The position numbers were made by a program, and so were the translations under genes. The notes below the pieces were generated by a model. It had not been told where the DNA came from and did no database searches. It saw nothing but the letters and a program-made list of their open reading frames with translations. Positions 1-5,327 of a stretch of DNA of 5,598 nt are shown in pieces; positions within the stretch are counted from its first letter, which is position 1, and the number at the start of each line of letters is the position of its first letter. Source of the DNA: an uncultured Eubacteriales bacterium (GTDB lineage Bacteria; Bacillota; Clostridia; Peptostreptococcales; Anaerovoracaceae); the NCBI GenBank assembly GCA_902765035.1, contig CACWYF010000096.1, positions 1 through 5,598 of the forward strand. Direction: 5' to 3'.

Positions 1-453
1 CATGTGTCTGCGCCTTTTGGCAGCACAGTGTCCATCGCGAAGGGCGGCGTAACCGTCAAGAGTCTCGGCCCCGGCAGGGCCCACACCAATACCGACGGGG
101 AGAGCGCGGATTATTATTTCTCCATCGCACCGGCAAACTACGGCACGTGGACTGTCAGTGCCACGCGCGAAAACGAGTCCGACAGCGCTTCCGTGATCAT
201 TGACAGCAACAGACAGTATGATGTTGAAATGTCCTATACCTACTGGCTGTACCATCATGGGAATAAAATGGAGTCTGTCACAGGCGGGTACACGGCCGTC
301 GCGTGGCGATACACAGCACAGAGCTGGGCAGCAGCGGCAGCGACCGTGACGGAAAATGCGGACAGCATTTCCGTGAAGTTCCCTCAACAGGCAAATGCGG
401 TTTTTCGGACGGTGAATGCGGTCGATGTTACAGATTTTACAGTCTTGAAATGA
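1..453 (+). CDS. Phage/prophage tail-type structural protein, fragment open at the left edge
   Basis: The frame is open from base 1 and ends at the TGA at 451-453, so the GTG at base 4 is probably not the true start. Counting from that codon, residues 1-75 resemble a small beta-sandwich repeat seen in appendage and tail proteins of clostridial phages: a 'SAPFGSTVSIAKG' opening, a 'YGTWTVSAT' strand at about 46-54, and a closing strand near 'QYDVEMSY'. It is followed by 'LYHHGN..ESVTGGY' (about 82-95), which in such proteins begins a second, lectin-like domain. That second domain normally runs longer than the ~55 residues seen here, so the C-terminus is probably cut off near the stop. The frame has no signal peptide or membrane segment. 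The role (baseplate, fibre or capsid decoration) is inferred from family resemblance only. The end overlaps a divergent regulator fragment, which is odd and suggests a join. Confidence 0.6.
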   Translation, partial: HVSAPFGSTVSIAKGGVTVKSLGPGRAHTNTDGESADYYFSIAPANYGTWTVSATRENESDSASVIIDSNRQYDVEMSYTYWLYHHGNKMESVTGGYTAVAWRYTAQSWAAAAATVTENADSISVKFPQQANAVFRTVNAVDVTDFTVLK

Positions 454-562
454 TCACGCCGAGAATGATGATGGCGACGCCGAGGGCTCTGCGCCGGGAT
501 ACCTTCTCCTTGAGGATCAGCATGGTTTCGAGATAATCTTCTGCTGACTGCTGTATCTTCAT
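437..562 (-). CDS. DtxR/MntR-family metal-dependent regulator, N-terminal fragment
   Basis: On the minus strand an ATG at 562-560 follows an AAAAGGAG ribosome binding site (576-569) at a 6-base spacing. The first 20 residues, 'MKIQQSAEDYLETMLILKEK', match the opening helix of the winged-helix domain of DtxR/MntR-type repressors, which use Mn2+ or Fe2+ as co-repressor. The expected continuation (a V-R-S-x-D-I-A helix-turn-helix) is missing. Residues 21-41 are instead 'VSRRRALGVAIIILGVIISRL', hydrophobic and unlike this family, and then a stop. A full member is about 120-220 residues. None of the three frames downstream restores the family pattern, so this is either a chimeric join near 450-503 or a truncated gene. 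The gene is divergent from the rubrerythrin operon and would be expected to control itself, its neighbour or a metal transporter. The N-terminal assignment is fairly sure; the choice between Mn and Fe sensing is not possible. Confidence 0.6.
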   Translation of the reverse strand: MKIQQSAEDYLETMLILKEKVSRRRALGVAIIILGVIISRL

Positions 563-593
563 AGCTATCTCCTTTTATTTACCCATTAACCTT

Positions 594-627
594 ATCATAC
601 GGAAATTGTTTTAGCAAGGAAACAATT
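594..627 (-). promoter_or_regulatory. Probable promoter and operator of the DtxR/MntR-like gene
   Basis: Read on the minus strand, TATGAT at 599-594 is a good -10 element 31 bases before the start codon. Immediately upstream, where the spacer and -35 would lie, is a perfect 8-bp inverted repeat, AATTGTTT (604-611) and AAACAATT (620-627), with an 8-base centre. The plus-strand centre and right arm contain AAGGAAAC, which also occurs in half of the known Bacillus MntR operator. Autoregulation by the encoded metalloregulator is an inference. No convincing -35 hexamer is visible. Confidence 0.4.
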
Positions 628-661
628 GGTCGATTGAGCCATCAGACTATAAAAGTTAACG

Positions 662-701
662 AGTGTTAGCAGTGAAAACACTGGGCATTATTTATAATGC
701 C
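662..701. promoter_or_regulatory. Two abutting inverted repeats in the divergent control region
   Basis: AGTGTT (662-667) pairs with AACACT (677-682). One base further on, GGCATTAT (684-691) pairs with ATAATGCC (694-701), a perfect 8-bp repeat around a TT centre. The second repeat contains a consensus TATAAT (693-698) on the plus strand, so a dimeric regulator bound here could block transcription toward the rubrerythrin gene. No good -35 is found 16-18 bases upstream. The half-site orientation (ATTAT then ATAAT) is opposite to a classic PerR box, so the regulator is unknown. Confidence 0.35.
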
Positions 702-784
702 GACAAAGTACATTCATGTATTAAACTGTCGCGTGCGCTTGCAAGTCCGAGAATGGCTGTGCTAAACTTCATATGTATATGTTG

Positions 785-816
785 TGTGCGTTCGTATTGC
801 TGAGCGCACATATATT
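785..816 (+). promoter_or_regulatory. Inverted repeat and possible -10 upstream of the rubrerythrin gene
   Basis: TGTGCG (785-790) and CGCACA (805-810) form a perfect 6-bp inverted repeat around 14 bases. It is directly followed by TATATT (811-816), a possible -10 element 26 bases before the start codon. A hairpin here in mRNA or an operator in DNA are both possible. There is no good -35 at normal spacing, so the promoter reading is weak. Confidence 0.25.
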
Positions 817-841
817 GTAAATAAGAGAGGAGAATAAAGTT

Positions 842-1390
842 ATGGCAAAATGGGTTTGCAGCGTATGCGGATACGTACATGAAGGCGATACACCACCGGA
901 AAGATGTCCACAGTGCAAAGTTCCTGCAGAGAAGTTCGTTAAGCAGGATGAAGATGCTGAGATGACATGGGCTTCCGAGCACGTAGTAGGCGTTGCTCAG
1001 GGCGTTGATCAGGAGATCTTCGACTTCCTTAAGGCTGAGTTCATGGGTGAGTGCACCGAGGTTGGTATGTATCTTGCTATGAGCAGAGTTGCTTTCAGAG
1101 AAGGATATCCTGAGATCGGCGAGTACTGGAGAAGAGCAGCTTTCGAAGAGGCTGATCATGCTTCCAGATATGCCGAGATGGTAGGCGAAGTCGTCAGTGA
1201 CAGCACCAAGAAGAACCTCGAGATGAGAGTTGCTGCTGAGAACGGCGCTTGCAAGAATAAGACAGCTATGGCCAAGAAGGCTAAGGAGCTCGGACTCGAT
1301 GCTATCCACGACAGCGTTCACGAGATGGCAAGAGACGAGGCAAGACACGGACAGGCATTTGCGGGCCTCCTGAAGAGATACTTCGGCTAA
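842..1390 (+). CDS. Reverse rubrerythrin (rubredoxin domain first, then diiron ferritin-like domain)
   Basis: This 182-residue cytoplasmic protein has the order that defines reverse rubrerythrins of anaerobes, which reduce hydrogen peroxide (and in clostridia oxygen) with electrons from NADH through a reductase partner. Residues 1-35 form a rubredoxin-type iron site: C6-x2-C9 and C22-x2-C25, with W4 and the 'CGYVHEG' turn. Residues ~45-182 form a four-helix ferritin-like domain with two repeats of diiron ligands: E70 and E73 in 'GECTEVGMY', E103-x2-H106, E133, and E166-x2-H169 in 'RDEARHG'. Its length is typical and it looks intact. The start is supported by GAGAGGAG (825-832), 9 bases upstream. 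The arginase gene starts 3 bases after its stop, so the two are surely co-transcribed. In Clostridium acetobutylicum the homologues are controlled by the peroxide sensor PerR; no clear PerR box is visible here. Codon use is rich in AGA, GAG and GTT, consistent with good expression. Confidence 0.93.
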   Translation: MAKWVCSVCGYVHEGDTPPERCPQCKVPAEKFVKQDEDAEMTWASEHVVGVAQGVDQEIFDFLKAEFMGECTEVGMYLAMSRVAFREGYPEIGEYWRRAAFEEADHASRYAEMVGEVVSDSTKKNLEMRVAAENGACKNKTAMAKKAKELGLDAIHDSVHEMARDEARHGQAFAGLLKRYFG

Positions 1391-1393
1391 TCC

Positions 1394-2317
1394 ATGGAGA
1401 ACATGGACAGACTGAATGACAACAGGAACATCGATATCATAGGCGTTCAGATCGACTTCGGTGCATCCGAAAAGGGCGTTGCCATGGGACCTTTGGCTAT
1501 AAGATATGCCGGCGTCAAGCCGAGCCTGAGGGCCATGGGATACAGCATCCATGACAAGGGCGACATCATTCCTCCTGAGGACGGGATGAGTCTCCGCAAC
1601 ATGATCAGATTCGAGCAGGTCAACGCCACCAACAAGCAGCTGTATGATGAGGTCACAGAAACACTTGAGAACGGACGTATCCCGCTCGTTCTCGGCGGTG
1701 ACCACAGCGTCGCTGCAGGCAGCGTATCAGCAGTTGCGAGACACTATGCAAATCAGGGCGATATAGGTATCATATGGATCGATGCCCACGGAGACTGGAA
1801 CAGTGATAAGTCGACTATAAGCGGCAACATGCACGGTATGCCTTATTCCGCCGTATGCGGATGGGGGCCTGACAGCATGGTAGATTTCGGACAGGAGCCG
1901 CACTTCGTACCTACAGCTCACTGCGTTCAGGTAGCCGGTCATGACTTCGACAGGGCGGAAGCAGCCCGCATGAAGGAAGCGGGCATGAATGTCTTCCCGA
2001 TGCACGAGATAGACAAACGCGGTATGAACGAGGTCATGAAGGACGCTATACGGATAGCAGGAGAGGGTACGGTCGGCATCCATCTCAGCTTTGATGTAGA
2101 TGCCATCACGCCGGAATATGCTCCGGGAACAGGGACTCCGGTCCCGTTCGGCATCACTGCAAGAGAAGCATTCCTTGCAGTTGAAATGATAGCTGCATCC
2201 GGCAAGCTGATCAGCATGGATCTTGTCGAGGTCAACCCTATACTTGACGAGAGAAACAAGACAGGCATCCTGGCATCTGAACTCATCCAGCTGGCATTCG
2301 GAAAACAGAATTACTGA
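1394..2317 (+). CDS. rocF: Arginase (ureohydrolase family, binuclear Mn enzyme)
   Basis: This 307-residue protein hydrolyses L-arginine to ornithine and urea. The ureohydrolase motifs are in order: 'GGDHS' (101-105), 'DAHGDWN' (130-136), 'SGNMHGMP' (143-150), 'SFDVDA' (232-237), the 'PGTGTPVPFG' loop (244-253) and 'DLVEVNP' (276-282). Metal ligands expected from arginases are all present: H104, D130, H132, D134, D234 and D236. The residues that hold the amino-acid end of arginine in human arginase (N130, S137, H141) correspond to N136, S143 and H147, and E279 matches the guanidinium-binding glutamate. This favours arginase over agmatinase or formiminoglutamase. The ATG at 1394 lies 3 bases after the rubrerythrin stop and has no clear ribosome binding site, so translation is probably coupled. 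M4 (1403) has GGAG too close (3 bases) to be convincing. The gene is intact and followed by a terminator. Confidence 0.88.
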   Translation: MENMDRLNDNRNIDIIGVQIDFGASEKGVAMGPLAIRYAGVKPSLRAMGYSIHDKGDIIPPEDGMSLRNMIRFEQVNATNKQLYDEVTETLENGRIPLVLGGDHSVAAGSVSAVARHYANQGDIGIIWIDAHGDWNSDKSTISGNMHGMPYSAVCGWGPDSMVDFGQEPHFVPTAHCVQVAGHDFDRAEAARMKEAGMNVFPMHEIDKRGMNEVMKDAIRIAGEGTVGIHLSFDVDAITPEYAPGTGTPVPFGITAREAFLAVEMIAASGKLISMDLVEVNPILDERNKTGILASELIQLAFGKQNY

Positions 2318-2410
2318 TAATTTTCTGTCACATTCAAAAAAGAACAAGCAAGTGCAATCGCTCATGCAGATCACCCAGGTGAGCTGTGGTGACGATAATA
2401 ATGCAGATGA

Positions 2411-2452
2411 CAACGGTTACTGCCGTAATAAGGCGGCGGTACCGTTGTTTTT
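2411..2452 (+). terminator. Rho-independent terminator of the rubrerythrin-arginase operon
   Basis: CAACGGTTACTGCCG (2411-2425) pairs with CGGCGGTACCGTTG (2434-2447), giving a 14-bp stem with one bulged T and one G-U pair, closed by an 8-base loop and followed directly by five T (2448-2452). It lies 93 bases after the arginase stop. I see no gene between 2318 and the next start at 2766; the rest of that stretch is regulatory. Confidence 0.85.
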
Positions 2453-2470
2453 CTGTGAGGTTCAGGGATA

Positions 2471-2545
2471 AAGGGCAGGGACCCTTCAGGCAAAAATACA
2501 ATAACAGAATTATCGTATTTTTGAAATGGTGAAGTTTTCGCCCTT
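2471..2545. other. Long nested imperfect hairpin, unassigned
   Basis: Four complementary pairs nest inside each other: AAGGGC 2471-2476 with GCCCTT 2540-2545, CTTCA 2484-2488 with TGAAG 2530-2534, AAAAATAC 2492-2499 with GTATTTTT 2515-2522, and ATAA 2501-2504 with TTAT 2510-2513, leaving a CAGAA loop. The result is a rod of about 23 base pairs with internal loops. It sits between the arginase terminator and the nrdD promoter, so it is not in either mRNA as I read them. It could be a small RNA, a second terminator or a chance AT-rich structure. I do not recognise a known riboswitch. Confidence 0.3.
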
Positions 2546-2584
2546 ATAAACGCTGTGTTCAAAAATGAATACTTCAAAAAAGCG

Positions 2585-2632
2585 CTACAACATATTGACA
2601 CATTTTAGGACCGCGACTACAATATGTAGTGT
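2585..2632 (+). promoter_or_regulatory. nrdD promoter with two overlapping NrdR boxes
   Basis: TTGACA (2595-2600) is a perfect -35 and TACAAT (2618-2623) a near-perfect -10, separated by exactly 17 bases. Two sites resembling the published NrdR box (ACACwATATATwGTGT) overlap them: 2585-2600, core CAACATATTG, and 2617-2632, core CAATATGTAG, the latter matching at about 13 of 16 positions. Their cores start 32 bp apart, about three helical turns, which is the usual spacing for NrdR. NrdR is the ATP/dATP-sensing repressor of ribonucleotide reductase genes, and a pair of boxes covering -35 and -10 would block RNA polymerase. The downstream gene is nrdD, exactly the expected target. Transcription should start near 2630. 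Confidence 0.85.
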
Positions 2633-2680
2633 TCGGAGCGGAATGCAGACGCTTGATGTACGTCTTTTGTGACTCCGGAC
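2631..2680 (+). other. Two-tier hairpin at the 5' end of the nrdD leader
   Basis: GTTCGGAG (2631-2638) pairs with CTCCGGAC (2673-2680) through one G-U pair. Inside it AGACG (2647-2651) pairs with CGTCT (2661-2665) around a 9-base loop. The outer stem begins about where transcription should start, so it may protect the 5' end of the roughly 135-base leader. It lacks a following T-run, so it is not a simple terminator. Any regulatory role is inferred. Confidence 0.4.
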
Positions 2681-2765
2681 AAAAGAATCAGACGAAATTA
2701 CAGCATTTCGTAAAAAAGAAAACAAAGAACGAAAAAAGAACGAAGAAGAGAAGGAAGAACAGATT

Positions 2766-4472
2766 ATGAACACTATCATCAAACGTGACGGGAAAGAAGT
2801 AAAATTCGATGAGTCCAAGATCTTCAACGCCATCTACGCAGCCAATAAGGCAGTAGACGGCGAGAAGATGACAAGCATCGATTTTACATATCTGACCAAG
2901 AAAGTTGTTGAACAACTGGAAGGAGAGACCTGCACAGTTGAGCAGGTACAGGATATCGTAGAGCAGATGCTCATAAAGTATGACTATGAGAAGACCGCTA
3001 AGGCATACATTCTCTACCGTGCTGAGCATGCCAAGATCAGAGAGGCAGAGTCCGATCTGATGAACATCTATAACGAGCTTACATATTCATATTCCAAAGA
3101 CGCAGACATCAAGAGAGAGAACGCCAACATCGACGGAGACACATCGATGGGAACCATGCTCAAGTACGGTTCAGAAGGCGCTAAATATTTCGTAGATAAT
3201 TATGTTCTTCCTAAAGATATAGCTAAAGCACACATCAACGGTGACATCCACATCCACGACAAGGATTTCTACATGCTCACCGAGACATGCTGCCAGATCG
3301 ACCTGATCAAGCTGTTCAAGGACGGCTTCTGCACAGGTCACGGATATCTGAGAGAGCCGCAGTCAATCATGAGCTACGCTTCACTCGCATGCATCGCCAT
3401 CCAGGCGAACCAGAATGAGATGCACGGCGGACAGTCAGTTCCTAATTTTGACTACTCGATGGCTCCGGGCGTTGCAAGAACATACATCAAGGAGTACTTC
3501 TCCGCACTGACTGAGATCATCGCTGCCAAGCTCGACGTTCCTTATGCTAGTGCAAAGGGTATCTGCGAGAAGATCAAGGCAGAGGCTCCGGCTCCTACGA
3601 TCAGCAACACAAGGACATACGGAGACAAGCTCGGAAAGTGGTATGACCAGGCTGACAACAAGTTCGGCATCGACAAGGATGTCCTGATCCACTGCAATGA
3701 GCAGGCAGGCGAGGCTGCATGGGCAAGAACTGACAAGATGACCTACCAGGCAATGGAGGCTCTTATCCACAACCTCAACACAATGAATTCAAGAGCAGGA
3801 GCTCAGGTTCCGTTCAGTTCAGTCAACTTCGGAACAGATACATCCCCTGAGGGACGTATGGTCATCAAGAACTTCCTGCTTGCAACCGAGGCCGGCCTCG
3901 GAAACGGCGAGACACCTATCTTCCCTGTATCGATCTTCAAGGTCAAGGAAGGCATCAACTTCAACGAGGGAGATCCTAACTATGATCTCTTCAAGCTGGC
4001 AGTAAGATGCAGTGCCAAGAGGCTGTTCCCTAACTTCAGCTTCCTTGATGCACCGTTCAACAAGAAGTTCTACAGAGAAGGCGACTACAATACAGAAGTT
4101 GCTTACATGGGATGCCGTACAAGAGTTATGGCTAACAGCCATGATCCAAGCAAGGCTGTAGTATGCGGAAGAGGAAACCTCTCGTTCACATCGATCAACC
4201 TGCCTAGACTCGGCATCGAGTCCAACAGAGACTTCGAAGTATTCTACAAGAAGCTCGATAACATGATGGACCTCGTTTCCAGACAGCTGCTCCACAGATT
4301 CAGGATCCAGTGCTCCAAGAAGGGACGCAACTATCCGTTCCTGATGGGACAGGGAATCTGGATCGATTCGGACGGCATCGGCCCTGACGACAGCGTAGCC
4401 GAGATCCTCAAGAACGGTGCCTTTCTTTCCGGCAGGAATCATGGAACGTACCACGAAAGTACCGTTCTGTGA
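2766..4472 (+). CDS. nrdD: Anaerobic (class III) ribonucleoside-triphosphate reductase, C-terminally truncated
   Basis: NrdD makes deoxynucleotides from ribonucleoside triphosphates in anaerobic cells, using a glycyl radical installed by NrdG. Residues 1-~90 are an ATP-cone allosteric domain ('IIKRDGKEVKFDESKI'). The barrel follows, with 'GDIHIHDKDFY' (159-169), 'ETCCQIDL' with C175/C176, 'NSRAGAQVPFSSVNFG' starting at N341, and 'MGCRTRV' with C450, the likely thiyl-radical cysteine. Similarity runs to 'DSVAEILKNG' (G551, base 4418). The last 17 residues, starting 'AFLSGRN', are an antisense reading of the neighbouring GH9 gene. A full protein is about 700-780 residues, so the C-terminal zinc site (two Cys pairs) and the glycyl-radical loop are missing; the product as written could not work. 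The start has AAGGAAG (2751-2757) about 8 bases upstream. No nrdG is present, as expected if the contig switches source at 4418. Confidence 0.93.
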   Translation: MNTIIKRDGKEVKFDESKIFNAIYAANKAVDGEKMTSIDFTYLTKKVVEQLEGETCTVEQVQDIVEQMLIKYDYEKTAKAYILYRAEHAKIREAESDLMNIYNELTYSYSKDADIKRENANIDGDTSMGTMLKYGSEGAKYFVDNYVLPKDIAKAHINGDIHIHDKDFYMLTETCCQIDLIKLFKDGFCTGHGYLREPQSIMSYASLACIAIQANQNEMHGGQSVPNFDYSMAPGVARTYIKEYFSALTEIIAAKLDVPYASAKGICEKIKAEAPAPTISNTRTYGDKLGKWYDQADNKFGIDKDVLIHCNEQAGEAAWARTDKMTYQAMEALIHNLNTMNSRAGAQVPFSSVNFGTDTSPEGRMVIKNFLLATEAGLGNGETPIFPVSIFKVKEGINFNEGDPNYDLFKLAVRCSAKRLFPNFSFLDAPFNKKFYREGDYNTEVAYMGCRTRVMANSHDPSKAVVCGRGNLSFTSINLPRLGIESNRDFEVFYKKLDNMMDLVSRQLLHRFRIQCSKKGRNYPFLMGQGIWIDSDGIGPDDSVAEILKNGAFLSGRNHGTYHESTVL

Positions 4473-5204
4473 CAGGTTGCGTCCGTCAAACAGGTTCAGT
4501 TCAGTATCTGACTGGAACAGGACACGCAGTGACTCATCCTCGGGAGCCATCACGATGGTGTGCCCTTTGGATATCGGTTTTGCAACGATGAATTCGTCAC
4601 GTCCGCGGTCATCAAATGTTGAAAGGCCCCAGAACTGATTGATCTTCTCTGATTTGGGACGCATCTCAGTGTCGCTTGACGGATAGCGCGGAAATATCTC
4701 GGACTGACCGTCAACAAGATAGGTCTTGCCGTAATAGGTTGCAGGAAAGAACTCCATATTGAGTCCGGCCTTACCGGCCAGCTCGGCAGGAAGCGGATCA
4801 TCCAATTCAACCGACATGCGGAAACCTTTACCCTCCTGCCTTACGGTTATCCCGTAACGGAAATTATAGTCAGGATAATTGAACCTGCAACTTATCACGC
4901 CGCCCAATGTATCGATGGTACGTTCCGTGAGGCTTGCATAGATATCCCATTGCTCCGGAGTGTTCATGAGACGTACTGCACCGCCTGTAGCGATACGGAC
5001 TCCGCGCTGCACTATTTCCACGCCTGCAGTCTTTTCATCACAGAATACTCCCTGATAGTTGTTTGAGTAAACCAACACGTTTACACCACGGGTCTCGAAA
5101 TACCCTCTTTCGTTGATCACTAACTTTCCCGCATCCTTACTGTCTGTGGCACAAGAAACGAATCCACATATCAATGCGGCAATAATTGGCAGTAATTTTT
5201 TCAT
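4419..5204 (-). CDS. GH9-type glycoside hydrolase lipoprotein, N-terminal domain only (Bacteroidetes type)
   Basis: The first 18 residues are a lipoprotein signal peptide: 'MKKLLP', a hydrophobic core and 'FVSC' with C18 as the lipidated cysteine, followed by an acidic 'ATDSKD' stretch as in Bacteroidetes surface lipoproteins. Residues ~29-262 resemble the N-terminal beta-sandwich of Bacteroides/Prevotella family 9 endoglucanase-like proteins: 'LVINERGYFETRGVNVLVYS', 'GVEIVQRGVRIATGG', 'FFPATYYGKTYLVDGQSEIFPRYPS', 'LNLFDGRNLSQNG' and 'FVVRSMIPAGKKG'. The catalytic (alpha/alpha)6 barrel, which should follow and bring such proteins to around 800 residues, is absent. After G262 (bases 4421-4419) the frame stays open to 3819, but that part is antisense to nrdD. 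There is no Shine-Dalgarno before the ATG, only an A/T-rich leader, as is common in Bacteroidetes. The protein would act on beta-glucan at the cell surface or in the periplasm. The GH9 call rests on remembered motif similarity. Confidence 0.65.
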
Positions 5205-5238
5205 AAGTTTTTAAAAATAATCTTTTTTCCTACTCTTT

Positions 5239-5246
5239 CAAAGATT
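5239..5246 (-). promoter_or_regulatory. Possible Bacteroidetes-type -7 element for the GH9 gene
   Basis: On the minus strand AATCTTTG (5246-5239) differs by one base from the Bacteroidetes -7 consensus TAnnTTTG and lies 34 bases before the start codon. A T-rich stretch about 20 bases further upstream could serve as the TTTG -33 element but is not a good match. The call is tentative and mainly supports the different origin of this block. Confidence 0.25.
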
Positions 5247-5327
5247 TTCGGATTCCTCTTGTTTTCCTAAATAACGTTGAAAAGTACGTGTTTATTTCCT
5301 AAGAGCCAAAGATTTCTTCTCGCCGTG

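Noticed and set aside
303..536. Plus-strand frame overlapping the phage protein, including an ATG at 450 that overlaps its stop as ATGA
   Set aside because: No ribosome binding site, unlikely composition, and it runs through the start of the regulator gene. The overlap could be a real operon link but cannot be supported.
643..701. PerR box for the rubrerythrin gene
   Set aside because: The ATTAT/ATAAT halves are in the opposite order to the TTATAAT-N-ATTATAA consensus, so the match is not supported.
692..1705. Long minus-strand open frame of 337 codons opposite the rubrerythrin and arginase genes
   Set aside because: It runs codon-aligned antisense to two clear enzymes, has no ribosome binding site or recognisable domain, and is a by-product of their codon use.
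2371..2382. Small palindrome TCACC-CA-GGTGA after arginase as a terminator
   Set aside because: The 2-base loop is too tight and no T-run follows; the strong terminator is at 2411-2452.
1727..2413. Minus-strand open frame of 228 codons opposite arginase
   Set aside because: Cys- and Ser-rich antisense reading without family motifs; it crosses into the operon terminator.
2223..2471. Plus-strand frame of 82 codons overlapping the arginase end
   Set aside because: It starts inside arginase, runs through the terminator and has no motifs.
2585..2833. Minus-strand frame of 82 codons over the nrdD promoter and leader
   Set aside because: Its Phe/Ser-rich sequence is just the complement of the purine-rich leader, and it covers the NrdR boxes.
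3819..4418. C-terminal 199 residues of the minus-strand frame that begins with the GH9 lipoprotein
   Set aside because: This part is entirely antisense to well-conserved nrdD sequence, so it is not a new domain fused to GH9.
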